Under the pieces are notes generated by a model. The model was not told the origin of the DNA, searched no databases, and was given only the letters and a program-made list of their open reading frames with translations. From NCBI RefSeq assembly GCF_963583255.1, contig NC_084816.1, positions 8,258,600-8,322,599 of the forward strand: a stretch of DNA of 64,000 nucleotides, given 5' to 3'. The first letter of the stretch is position 1. Every line of letters begins with the position of its first letter. The stretch comes from Pyrus communis (taxonomy: Eukaryota; Streptophyta; Magnoliopsida; Rosales; Rosaceae). The translations under genes were made by a program, and so were the position numbers. This document shows positions 10,546 through 22,439 of the stretch, one piece after another.

Positions 10546-12898
10546 ATTTTTGTCTAAGTTTACTGTCAGTATTGATATTGTTTTGTAAAAAAGGTGATAG
10601 GGTTTGATTATTAGGGGTGAGTTTATTTATAAATTTTAGTTTTAATGTTAATTTCATCTTGTACTTGATGGAAATTATGCAATAAGATAAAAAGATAATT
10701 TTCATTTATAGTTTAAGTTGGGTATAGAAAGAGATTATGTGGGTTCAAATAAAATTTTCCAAAATGTAATTAATTCCACAATTAATTACTAGTTAATTTT
10801 TTTTCTTTACAAATGACAAAGTTAATGGATTGAATTGTTAGTTGTTAATAAGAAAAAAAATCGATAAATGATCAAATCTACATTGGCATAATTGCTTTTT
10901 AACACTTGCAACAAAAGCACCATTTGCAATTATTAGTTACCTGCCTGACACATTTAATTGCTAATCACGTACGTGACCCCATAAAAGCGGTATTCCGTTG
11001 GTAATTCTTGGCAGGGTTTTCCACCATGTAAAGAAGGACGACGAGGCCAAGGATCTGAACCATTTATATCAATTGAGCTGGAAAAATTAGCGAACAGTCA
11101 CACCAATCCAGGACACGTACCATGTTCATACTCTGAAAAGCAGACCGTTGTCCTCCTTTCGATGTCCAATTTTGATCTTTTTCCCTTCAACGACCAAATA
11201 GTAATTAATTTAGAATAAAATATCTTTGAGTTTTAAAAACATTTCAAAGTACTTTTTAAGTTTTTACAAAAAACGCCAGTTGTTTATTTTAAAAAACACT
11301 TTAAGTGTTTTTTTAGAATTTTTTGTTTTTTTTAACTAAAGCTTATTTTTAAAAGTATTTTCATTAAAGATGCTTTCAACTATTTTAAAACTACGTACAA
11401 ATTTAGCTCGAAAACGACAGCTTTGTCCTTGTCTTTGGCCCTAAAAATGACAATCCAACTGACGCTACTGCCGGTTACACTGTCGTTGTTCAAACAAAAA
11501 AAATTAAAAACGTAATTAATTTGTGGGGGTTATTGTTGTCCTGCACCAGCCTTTGCTAGCATGCGCCGTGGGTGCCCATTGAGCGTTGGACGTCCTCCCT
11601 GTTTCGCAACAGTGAGAAGAGATGGACAACTAGAGACAACCCATGAGGATGAGGATTGAGGGGAGAGAGAGAGAGAGAGAGGTCGTACGAGTTTTGACAT
11701 GAGGGCTTTCTGATGACGTGGCACTCCCACGTCTGCAGAATTTTTAATGGACTCTAGTATTTGTAGGGGCCCACTCCCAGGCAACAGTCCACGAATCTCT
11801 GCCTTTAGTTTGAGCTCTGAATCGGACGGAGTTGAATAGTTTGGCTTGAAGACCGGATCTGACGACACGTGTCGCTTACGATGGGAGCAGATGAAGAAGG
11901 CCAATACAACACCCGGCACTTCGTTAAGGAGTCGTGTTGTGGGCCTGCGGCTTCTGTGTCGTAGTAAGAATGTCGGACTCACACTCATGACCCAACCCAA
12001 CTCAAACCCAAAGCGATGTAAACATCTCACCTAATAATACAAGAGGACTTAATATGGATCTTTATACCCCGACAGTGATGTTTCGATCGTATAATACAAG
12101 AATAAAATTATGTATAACATTGTGTTTTTAGACCGAAATATTATTGTTGAGTTATTTCATGTCAACGTTACGTTTATATACGACCGCTGAATTGAATAAA
12201 TCCCAAAAAAAAAAAAGAGAGAGAGAGATAAAGAGAGTACGTAAAAATTAATCTTTGCACTTGCACATCTTGGTAATGTTTATTTATATTTCTTTATTTG
12301 GCACAAAGATAACCTTTACTTCAATTGGCCAAAACAGTGATGTTTTTTAGAATGCTCATAATTTATTCTGGATAATACTTTTATTCGTATAGGAGAGATT
12401 GAATATATCACACTCTTTGTGAATATTGTATATTCATTATATAAATTCCATAATTCGAATCTTTCAATTTATTAACCTTCGTTTAAGGATCAGTCATTCA
12501 AAAAAGTCATTTGAATTGGAGATTATTTATGCATTCAAATGTATGTAACAAATCGACGATATGATTACCCATGGAGCAAACTGATGATGTGATTACAAAG
12601 TAATATATACATGATGAACCGTCCATTTATTCTATACATTTGGATGCTTAAGCAATCTTCAATTCAAATTATTTTTGTAGGAATGATCTTTAAATAAAAA
12701 TTACGAAATTGAAGGTTCGATTTATGAAATTTGGTCGTGCCATACTTTACAAATCCCGAAACTTTTGCGCACTGGTCAACTAAATACCTATGAAGACATA
12801 CTAAATGATTCGTGCTGAAGCACCCTTGCCAAAGCATATGAGTTCCTTTCCAATAAAAAAGACCAATCACAACATGACACATGTCGACATCAGAATAA
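10546..12898. other. Intergenic, one unassigned open frame
   Basis: A 166-codon minus-strand frame at 11530-12030 is basic and Ser-rich and resembles no family I know. It overlaps a GA microsatellite (about 11660-11684) and an ACGTGTC G-box-like site near 11866. I do not call it a gene. About 11220-11400 is an old AT-rich inverted-repeat remnant. Nothing else seen. Confidence 0.4.
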
Positions 12899-13066
12899 AA
12901 CTCCTAGAGTCCCACATCGCCCGTGAACGAAAATAAGGGACTCGCCTTAACTATAAAAGGAGTTCATTCTCCCACAATTAATCTCGAATGCTATTATTCT
13001 ACTTAATCCATTATTAGAATTCAATAATGATGATTATGCTTAAACCTTTGTATCATGTAAACTGTA
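12899..13066 (+). repeat. Possible LTR fragment with its own TATA box
   Basis: AGTCCCACATCGCCCGTG, followed by GGGACTCGCC and TATAAAAGG, is a pattern I associate with small plant LTRs. No partner repeat, primer site or coding region is adjacent, so this would be a solo or truncated LTR. Low confidence. Confidence 0.35.
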
Positions 13067-14434
13067 GAACTCCTTTACTCTCATGGACCTAGCCCAACTT
13101 AGGGTGAACTACTCACATCTTGTGTTTGCTTCCCCATCTCTATCTCTTTACATATTATTCTCACTAGGTGACCAAAGCAACTTTGGGAAGGTTACAACCT
13201 TGAAACAATGTTGTTCCAAAATCAAGATTATTTATACGGTGAATATATGTCATTGGCAAAAAGTAAGATATATGCACTTCTCATAAATAAATGCTGAGTA
13301 TTATTATTTTAACTTTATGAAAGATATCATGCTCATCCGAGGACTAAAAAGAAAAATTTACAAATTAAAAACCTCAGTACGATTACTTACTGAGTGTTGT
13401 AAAAGTGAATGCAGGGCAACGTACCAACTGGTCCCGAAAAGATCAGGGAAAAGTGAACCAATTGTGAAAATAATGTTCAATTTGGTGGTGAAAAACTGAA
13501 ACTCATTGGACAAAAGCCTTTTACTCTAGCACAAATCAAACACAGAGCTTGCTTGAGGTCGTGACCATTTTAGCAAGTGGTGATGGATCATGGAGGAGGG
13601 ACCAATATTTGTACCAGAGATTGATTGGTCTATGCAGCAGTAGATCAGAGAGATATTTTTCTATGTATTTGGAACACACAAATACATTATGTGTTATGTA
13701 AGTGCAGAAGTTTATTTTTAGTATTTTTTATTTGTATTTCGAGTACACTGAAAAATCTCAAGAGAAAGAGAAGCAAATGCAGCCGACGATTGAAGAGAGT
13801 CAACCAAACCAAGCATCCAATCCCAATCCAATAGTTGATGAGTGCTGGTGAACAGCCTTCCTCCAATTGATTGGTGGGATGAAGGCCAACTATTCACATT
13901 TGTTTATTAATAATCTTTTTAATCCAAGTAGCTTCTTATTTGGAGTAAAACTTACGTAATAATCCGATCATATTCGTACAAAACTTTGTTTTTAAAATAC
14001 GAATTAGATGTTATTATTATAAATGGAAAATATATTATAACTCTAAATTACAGTAGAGAAAAAGTTTTAACACATAATGTAGTGAATTAAAGAAAAAGAT
14101 CATATCAACTGCAACGATCTACCACTTACAAGAACAAATCAACCGTTTCCTCTACTTGGAATAGGTAATTCGATTTTATGTGCAAAATATAGTTATACAT
14201 GTATGTAAGATCTTTTCTCTCATCATTTCAATGTTTTATGTATGGGTATATGCCACACTAGGAACAAAATCAACTTAATGTCTAATTTGTTTAAAAATCT
14301 CGATATCGATTTGGTTTAGTGACATCCGATCTTTGCTTATTAAACTACAGTTTAAATCCTCAGACACTCAAATTGCAAGTTTTTATTCTACTAATGCGTG
14401 CAAGTTTAGAGAACAAATATAATAACTAAAATAT
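13067..14434. other. Intergenic, nothing recognised
   Basis: Short frames only, without family resemblance. AT-rich. Confidence 0.5.
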
Positions 14435-14693
14435 TGTTGTGGTCTATTTTATCTGACAAGGTTAAAGGGGGCCGGTGGCAAGGAGAAAAGAGAGAGAGAG
14501 AGATGTGTTTGTAGAATTGTAGGGGAATTTGTGTTGTTATCCCTCTTACATTGTGCCTTTATTTATAGTAGTAAAAGGAGAGAAGATATTCCTTCATCCC
14601 CAAGGAATGCAAGATACAATAGGAAAGGATAACTAGAATCAAATCTAATCTAGGATTTACACAATCACACTTAAACTAGGAATGTTTACAACA
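14435..14693 (-). repeat. 3' LTR of the copia element
   Basis: Read on the minus strand it begins TGTTGTAAAC and ends CACAACA, giving the expected TGTTG...CAACA ends over 259 bp. It carries a TATAAATA box near 14563 and a pyrimidine-rich end. Immediately upstream on the minus strand (14694-14703) is a polypurine tract, AAGGGGGAGT-like, as needed to prime plus-strand synthesis. No matching 5' LTR was found in the window. Confidence 0.8.
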
Positions 14694-15236
14694 CTCCCCC
14701 TTGAGTGTGTAAATACTCAAGGTAGATTTAACATCATGCAGAAGTTGAGGAAGTTGACTCGTCGACACTGATTCTGAGGAATAACGTTTATTCTCGATAA
14801 GGAAGGAACTTGCATAAGTAGTATGTCTCATTAAAAAACCCTAAGGCTATGTCAAAAACCCAAGGACGGATAAAATCCATAGTCTAAGGAAAAATGTGTG
14901 AGAAATGCAAAGTCAAAAGAAATGTCTACGAGACGTCATCAGGGATATGACCAGCTCAAGGTGGGTGCCTCGTTAAAACCTAGTTAGGTAGCAAAAACTC
15001 AGTGGGAAAAATGCTCCTAATTGTAGAGAGAAAGAGTACATTAAGATCAAGCAAGTATTTACAGGATACTCCCCCTAAGTTTGACATAATTCCAAGGAGA
15101 AATAGCAAAGTTATAACTCAAAAAGTTTACAAATACCAATTCCATGAACAAGCTTTTGAAATGTTGTCTTCGGCAGTGATTTGGTGAAGAGGTCGGCCAG
15201 ATCGTCTTGTGAACGGGTTTGCGTGACTTCAATCTT

Positions 15237-15645
15237 CTAATGCTCTTGTTGTTGATGTGAAAAGAAGAACTTCGGCACAATGTGCTTGGTGTTGTCTCCT
15301 TTGATGTAACCCTTCTTGAGCTGTTCGATGCATGCTGTATTGTCTTCAAAGTTCATCGTCAGGACATCAACGGCATGATAAAGATCGTAGAAGCTTTGAA
15401 TATGGCCCACTATTGTTCTCAACCAAAAGAATTCCCGAGTTGCTTCATGTAAGGCGAGAATTTCGGCATGGTTAGACGAAGTGGCAACTAAGGTCTGTTT
15501 GGTTGACCTCCAAGAGATTGCGGTGCTTTCAACGGTAAAGACATAACCCATTTGAGAACGTGCCTTGTGCAGATCAAACAAGTATTTTGTGTCGTCATAA
15601 CCAATAAGGCAAGAATCAACTTAAGGACCGGTGCGGCACCATTCA
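15237..15645 (-). pseudogene. Copia RNase H end, left segment
   Basis: Minus-strand frame with YLFDLHKARSQMGYVF, STAISWRSTKQT, AEILALHEATREFFWLR and HIVPKFFFSHQ, the closing RNase H motifs of a Ty1/copia polyprotein, ahead of its 3' LTR. Its upstream end is interrupted at 15646 by the 2.2-kb repeat. About 120 bp of its start (about 15525-15640) is repeated, with several differences, at 17931-18050, where the rest of the copia coding region resumes. Non-functional. Confidence 0.85.
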
Positions 15646-17871
15646 AGGCTCAATTTGTGTGCACCATGGCCACAGCGCGTGAGGTGCATTATTTGGGAAC
15701 CAAAGTTGTCAGAAGTATTGCCGTGGCTCAAATGGGTTAAAATATGACCTCTATCAAGGGCTTTTTTTGTTACAATTTCTTAAATATATTTTGGTACAAG
15801 TTCTGAAAGAGTCAAAAGGCTGGCCTGAGTAGAAGCCATTCAAGCCAAGAGTGATGGTCATGGGCTACAAGACGAAAATATTTGTCAACATTACCGAAAG
15901 CATAACTTTAGACCGGGACTAGAGAATCTCCACATCTAAAAACAAAACCATTTGATTAAAATGTTTTGTATAATTAAAAGGTTTTGTGATTGTTTTTAGA
16001 ACTACGTTGTCATAGACTTTTCTATTAGATTTTAAAAAATTATTAAACTCTCAAGAGGCGTGTGCCTTTTTTTTTACACAAAACAATTACGAAATTTTGT
16101 TGATCAACCAACACAAGAACAACAACTACAAAGAGGTGTCAAATCGGTATATTCTCGAATAACTAATAATTTGAATAGGGTTAATTGTCGTGATTTAAAT
16201 ATTATCATGTTGTATGTTTTTTCTTCAAATAACATACTATGAGTGTGATGGTCTAGCCTTCAACTTCAATTGAGTTCCAGTCCTCTTTACATGTTTAAAT
16301 CTTATACACCAATGCATTGTTAAATATTTGTATAGAATTAGAGTTAAAATTTAGATGGCGATAAATGAATTTGGTTGGCCAAGCATATCACAATTGATGG
16401 CAAAGCACAAGGTTGAGACAACAAGTGTATATGATCTGACCTTTGCAATTAATCTAAATTTAACTAAATGAACTAAAATTTAGCGTGGCAAATGTCAAAT
16501 TAGGTAGGTTTTTGTGACATTTCATTCATTCTTCTTATCTTATGCTTATTAGGGCAACATCTTTGGTCCAACTAACGTACAAATTGCCGTCCCATGGCCT
16601 GGAGGTTAACCAACACCTAATAGTAATGTATGTGGGGTCATCATCATCCCTCTGGATTTGTTTGCTTCTCTTTAAACACATTAAATCTCTGTGGTCCTTC
16701 TACAAATTGACCCTTTTCGTTTTGGATTTGAGAAAAATCCAACTTTGTGGCCGACGCTACTTGAACCTAAATATGTTTACATCATTAACTATTTCCCTCA
16801 TTGTTTGATAACCGCAAATGCCGTTCGTGTTTTCTTACCAAATTGTTTTGGTATCTTATCTTGTCAATTTGTTTACTCAAACTATATAGCTCGATTGTGA
16901 ATGAAATTGAACAATTTAACAACGTAATCTGTCAAATTTTATGAAAAAAATCGACAAACTCTCCAAACGAACAACCTTAAACACATTTAAACTTAAATTG
17001 CATTCTACCCCTTTAGATTTTCGTCAAACTTTAAATTCATACATCATTCAATTTTTTTAATTTCATACAACGACTGACCATTTTATACCAATGTCCTACA
17101 CTGTTAATCAATCGATTCAATCCGTCAAATCGACCTCTAAATGTTCATGCGGCAAGAAAAGCAAAAAAAAATTAAAAAAGAAGAAAGAAAAAAAAACCCC
17201 AAAAAATAAGATCTTCATCTTCTTCGTAAACCCAATCCCCCACCCACCCATCCTGATTTGGTCCAGGTCTCTATTCCATCTGTGTTTAGATCGCCATCTT
17301 CCTCTTCACCCAACGCCAGCAATAACCCATCGATGAGCCAACCCGCCACTTACAAATCTGATGATCAGAGGGCTAGACCCAGAATACCTGCAGCCGTTCT
17401 AGTTTCTCGATCGTCGTCGCACTCCTCCGTCTGATCAGTTCTCCGGACGGCACCTGATTGCTGCAAACCCGAGGTGCTACTTGATTGTTGAAAACGCGAT
17501 CGCGATGTGCTATTGACAAATCCCCTTCCCTCCTCTGCTGCCGGAATCTGTGGAATTCATTATAACCACCATCGTTCCCAGATCAACCCGACTGCGTCGA
17601 GACTACTAACAATCGTCGAATACCAACAAGGTCAAGAACTCCACTTAACAGATTTTCTTGCTGTTGTACGACATTGGTACAAAATCTTAACCCGATGCAT
17701 GAAATTAAAAAAAATTAAAAGACAGTTGTATGGATTTGAAATTAAACGAAAACCTAGGTAGAAAAAAATGCAAAGAAAACTAATGAAAATAGTTTGAAAA
17801 TTTTGAGTTTTAACGATAAGGACAAAATAAAGGGTAAAATGAATAGTATTAGGTTTGATTTTTTTAGTATA
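15646..17871. repeat. Dispersed repeat, copy B, lying between copia segments
   Basis: Matches 7436-9863 over its full length except for the missing 200-bp block (joined at TTAAT near 16185) and a clipped right end. After 17871 a short stretch repeats an internal phrase (GACAAAATAAAGGGTAAAAT) before copia sequence starts at 17931. The nested fold-back element lies at about 17032-17745. No gene product supported. Confidence 0.9.
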
Positions 17872-18377
17872 AGGACAAAATAAGGACAAAATAAAAGACA
17901 AAATAAAGGGTAAAATGAATAGTATTAGGTGCCTTCAACGATAAAGACATAAACCATTTGAGAACGTGCCTTGTGCGGATCAGACAAGTATTTTGCGTCG
18001 GCATAACCAATAAGGCAAGAATCAACTTAAGGACCATAGGGTGCGGCACCATTCGAGGATTCGTTGGGATAGAACAAACCCAAATTCGTAGTACCCTTAA
18101 GGTAACGGAAGATGTCTTTCACGCCAGTTCAGTGTCTGCGTGTATGTGCATTACTGTATCTTGTCAAAAGATTAACAGTGAATGAGATGTCAGGTCTAGT
18201 GCATTGAGCTAAATACAATAAAGCGCCTATTGCACTTAGATAAGGAACTTCAGGCTCCAAAATCTCTTTATCATCCTCCTTTGGACGGAAGGGATCTCGT
18301 TTTGCATTTAGCGATCAAACGACCATAGGAGTACTTGAATGCTTCGCTTTATCTTCATTAAAACGGCGCAACACCTT

Positions 18378-19898
18378 CTAGGTGTAGTTCAATTGATGTA
18401 CTAGGATTCTATCCGAATAATGCTCTATCTTGAGATCGAGATAGTATCGAGTCTTACCTAGATCTTTCATCTTAAATTTCGACTTCAGTTGCTCACCAGT
18501 TCTCGCGAGCTCTTCAGGAGTTCCGATAAGGTTCATGTCATCGACATATATTGCAACAATTGAAAATTTGGAATGTGATTTCTTAATGAACACACAAGGG
18601 CATAGTTCGTTGTTCATATATCCTTGACTAGTCAAATACTCACTTAGGCAGTTATACCACATTCTTCCAGATTGTTTCAAACTGTAGAGTAAACGTCTCA
18701 GCCAAATTGAGAGCATGTTTCGGGGTTTGGAAATATTTGAACTAGTCAATGTAAGTCCATCGGGAACTTTCATATAGATTTCCATATCAAGATCCCCATA
18801 GAGATACGCGGTTACTATGTCCATCAGCTGCATATCCAGTTTTTCAGAAACTACCAAACTGATAAGGTAGCGAAAAGTAATCACATCCATAACGGGTGAG
18901 TAAGTTTCGTCATAGTCAATCCTGGGGTGTTGTGAGAAGCCTTGTGCAACAAGACGAGCTTTGTAACGCACAATTTTATTCTTCTCATTATGTTTCCGAA
19001 CGAAAACCCACTTGTAGCCAACAGGCTTCACATGTGGAGGAGTAGGAGCTACAAGTCCAAACACCTTATGTTTCGCAAGCGAATCGAGTTTGACTTGGAT
19101 TGCTTGTTTCCAGTTTGACCAATCAGTTCTACGTTGACATTTATCAACGAAATGCGGTTCAATGCCATCGCTCAACATGATCTCAGTAGCTACTGCATAT
19201 GCTAATGCATCGTTGACAATCATCTCATTTCTACGCCACACATCATCTAAGCTAGCATAATAGACCAAAATCTCATGATTCTTGGGAGGAGGATTCATCT
19301 CTTCAAAGACGCTTCCATAATCTAGAATTTCCTCATGAGTTGGATAGAATGAGTAAGCGATAGTCGGATTCATAGTTGGTTCTTTAGGACCTTGTGCCGT
19401 GGGTTTCCTCTTCTGGGGGTGTGAATCCTTTAAACCAAAAGGTCTGCCACTCTTTTGTGTAGGGGCAGATGATTGACTAGCCGTTAGTGTACGTGGATCA
19501 CCAGAATTGGCGTCCCGTGCCTCCAGAAGGGAAGTTCGTCGTACATGTGGTACATCTATCTTTGCAAGCGTATTCGCAGCTGGAATATGTGATCTTGCCA
19601 TGCACGCTAGATCGATGAAAGCATATGGCATGCTTTGAGCTATGCTCTGGAGATCTAATATGCGTTGCACTTCAGTTTCAAATTGAGTGGCGCGGGGATC
19701 TAAATGAGACAAAGTGGGAGTCATCCACGATAATTCGCATCGTTCTTCAGGAACGTTGACGTTCTTATCTTTCCTTAACGATGTGAAGATTGTCTTATAG
19801 AAATGACAATCCATGAAGCGAGCGGTAAACAGATAGTCTGTTAAAGGTTCTAAGTAACGAATAATAGAAGGAGAATCATATCCGACATAGATTCCCAT
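18378..19898 (-). pseudogene. Copia reverse transcriptase domain
   Basis: A 506-codon open stretch. It starts in the integrase-RT linker (MGIYVGYDSPS), then shows the RVT_2 motifs WKQAIQVKLDSL, GYKWVFVRKHN, RYKARLVAQGFSQ, YDETYSPV, LYSLKQSGRMWY and the catalytic IYVDDMNLIG, and ends near MKDLGKTRYYLDLKIEH. The catalytic YVDD is intact, so this is the best preserved domain of the element. Flanking domains are frameshifted, so the polyprotein cannot be made. About 18060-18377 continues downstream as broken RT/RNase H linker (a TTNLGLFYPN-like piece). Confidence 0.9.
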
Positions 19899-20063
19899 CC
19901 TTCATTGAGGCCCCATTTTTGTATGTAAGGCTGGCGAGATCGGCACATATACCGCACAACCAAAAACGCGCAGATGCGATATGTCGGGTACGTATCCAGT
20001 AACCAACTGAAGGGCACTAAATGGTTGTGTCGCAACAGGCCTCAAGCGAACCAACTTTGCTGC

Positions 20064-21085
20064 TTACAATATTGCATAGCCCCAAGCAGCGATCGGGAAT
20101 TTGGTACGTAAGACCAACGATCGAGCAATCATTTGTAAGCGCTTAATGAAAACCTCTGCCAGACCATTCTGGGTGTGAACATGAGGTACATGATGTTCAA
20201 CTTCAACCCCAACCGACATGCAATAGTCATCAAAAGTTTTAGAAGTGAAATCTTCAGCATTATCCAATCAAATAGATTTGATAATTAGGGTGGTGAGCCC
20301 CGAGCTTGATAACCTGAACCAACAGTTTGGAGAATGTAGCGTTCTTTGTGGACAACAAGCACACGTGTGGAAGCGTTAACCAAAACCATAAAGTATCTAA
20401 ATGGTCTGCAGGGAGGGTGAATCGGTCCATAAATGTCCCCCTGAATCTATTGTAGAAAAATGGTAGGATTCGAACGAATCTTGTCATAAGAAGGCTTAGT
20501 AATAAGTTTTCCCATTGAACATGTTTGACATGCGATTCCGTGGATCGAACCTCAGGTTCGGATTAGTGGATGCCCATGTGATGATTTGAGGATACAACAC
20601 ATCCCTATTCATCCATGATGTCTCCAACGATCATGCCAAAGTGTAATTTCGTGTGCGGTTCCAGTAGTAGGGCCGGCCACATAGTGGCATTCTATGGGGC
20701 TTATGGTTGTAATATACAAACCATTTGGGATATGCTCCATCTTCTTTAGAATACGCTTCTGGCCATATTCGTAGAAAGTTATGTACAGAAATTCAACTTC
20801 GTTTTCTACGTGGGTTTCAGCATGGTAATTGTTATCTCTAATGTCCTTGAAACTCAACAACGTTCTTCAGGAACATGGAGAATAGAGTGCCTCAACAATG
20901 GTCAAGATTGTACCATTGGACAACATTATACGTGCCTTATCGTATCCTTCTATCAGATTGGATGGGCCCGAGAGGGTTGTCTGAGGTGCATTCTTAGGTA
21001 TGAAGTTAGTGAAATAAATGTGTTCACACAAAACTGTATGCGTGGTTGCACTATCTGCTAGACAACTAACTTTCCCACTAGTCAT
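20064..21085 (-). pseudogene. Copia protease, pre-integrase and integrase, broken
   Basis: Three minus-strand frames. 20867-21085 holds the protease with DSATTHTVL (active Asp, DS[AG]-type) and ends LSNGTILTIVEALYSP. 20609-20860 holds the pre-integrase domain, with LWHDRWRHHG in place of the usual LWHxRLGHPG. 20064-20487 holds the integrase core, with DNAEDFTSKTFDDYC and HTQNGLAEVFIKRLQ. Frameshifts or stops separate the pieces. Integrase would insert the cDNA; it cannot be functional here. Confidence 0.82.
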
Positions 21086-21268
21086 ACCTAGAATAAAAAA
21101 TTAATTTGAATCGGTCACATGCATAAAAGTTCATAAAAACAAATATCAATTCAAAATAATTTCATTTATTCAAGGATGGTAATTAATTAAAACTTAATAT
21201 CCAAAAAACAAATCACCAACAAATAATCCAAACATAAAGGAAAAATTGTTCAAAAATCAACCAAAAAC

Positions 21269-21498
21269 AAAGGAGGGGTTCGGCCACTAGGTGGAATTCG
21301 GCCATATTGTCTTATTTCAACTAAAAGATAAGTCTATGTCTAAGATTCTAATCTTCCATAGGGGTGGTATTCTCTTGAAAGCCAAAGGAGGGGTTCGGCC
21401 ACTAGGTGGAATTCGGCCATATTGTCTTATTTCAACTAAAAGATAAGTCTATGTCTAAGATTCTAATCTTCCATAGGGGTGGTATCCTCTTGAAAGCC
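21269..21498. repeat. 115-bp tandem duplication between gag and protease
   Basis: 21269-21383 and 21384-21498 are nearly identical (AAAGGAGGGGTTCGGCCACT to CTTGAAAGCC), differing at only a few bases. It covers the end of the zinc-knuckle frame and adds to the disruption of this copia copy. Confidence 0.92.
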
Positions 21499-22439
21499 AG
21501 AAACCTCCATCTTTGTAGTCTCCAGTTCGTCCACTTGCACGAAGTTTGATTCAAACTTCTTATGACGAGAATGATATTCATCTACAACCTTCTTGGGAGC
21601 TCCGCAAACACGGGACCAATGGTCATTTGAACCACAATGATAGCACATGTCCGCATTCATGGTTTCAGGTGCTTTGCCCTTATTTTTGAAGTTCGGGGCC
21701 TTCGGAGCGAGGGGCGCTTCAAGTCTTTGTTTCCTCCCTTAGATGGGCCTCGACTCTGTTGACCTTGGTGGGATGGCTTTTGGCTGTCTCTACCATGCCT
21801 TTTTTTACGTTTTGGGAGTTGGTTGGTGCTATAGTGTGCTTCAGGCACAACAGTCGCCCGAGTAGGTCGAGCTTGATGATTCTTCATCAACAGTTGGTTC
21901 TGCTTTTCAGCGAGAAGTAAAACAAAGATCAAATTGGAGAACTTAGTGAACTTTTGAGCTCTATATTGTTGCTGCAGGACAATATTAGAGGCATAGAATG
22001 TCGAATAAGTCTTCTCTAGGAGATCCTCTTCAGTCAAAGTTTCGTTGCAAAACTTGAGAAGTGATCGGATTCGACAAACATCATAATTATATTCATTCAC
22101 AGACTTAAAGTCTTGGAAGCACAAATGCTGCCAGTTGTGTCTTGCTTCAGGCAAGAATATGTCATTTTGGTGATCAAAATTATCAGCCAAAACGATCCAA
22201 AGTGCATATGGATCCTCCTCAGCAAGATATTCAGTTTGCAAGGCATCATGGATATGTCTTTGAATGAAGACCATAACCGTGGCTTTTTCAGCTTCGCCAA
22301 TAGGGTTATCCGTCTTTTCTTCAATAGTGAGACGTAAGTTCTTGGTAGTGAGGTGGAGCTTCACATCTTGGACCCACTTAAGGTAGTTCCTTCTAGAGAC
22401 CTCCAAAGCAGTGAAGTCAAGTTTGTTCAAATTCGACAT
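21463..22439 (-). pseudogene. Copia gag with zinc knuckle, frameshifted
   Basis: The start ATG at 22439 opens MSNLNKLDFTALEVSRRNYL, a typical copia gag N-terminus, followed by the UBN2-type gag domain and a basic region. The frame is lost at about 21657, and the zinc knuckle CYHCGSNDHWSRVC continues in another frame (21463-21660). Gag forms the virus-like particle. The tandem duplication at 21269-21498 follows directly. Confidence 0.85.

Larger units (their letters stand above)
17931..22439 (-). mobile_element. Ty1/copia retrotransposon, main coding part, decayed
   Basis: In minus-strand order: gag, CCHC zinc knuckle, protease, GAG-pre-integrase, integrase, reverse transcriptase and the start of RNase H, the domain order of Ty1/copia. 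Frames are broken in at least five places. The remaining RNase H and the 3' LTR are at 14435-15645. No 5' LTR or primer site was located beyond 22439, so the upstream end looks lost or too diverged. Confidence 0.9.

Noticed and set aside
11530..12030. 166-codon minus-strand open frame as a gene
   Set aside because: No family resemblance, composition dominated by Ser/Arg/Leu over a GA microsatellite, and no splice or promoter context. Kept only as a remark.
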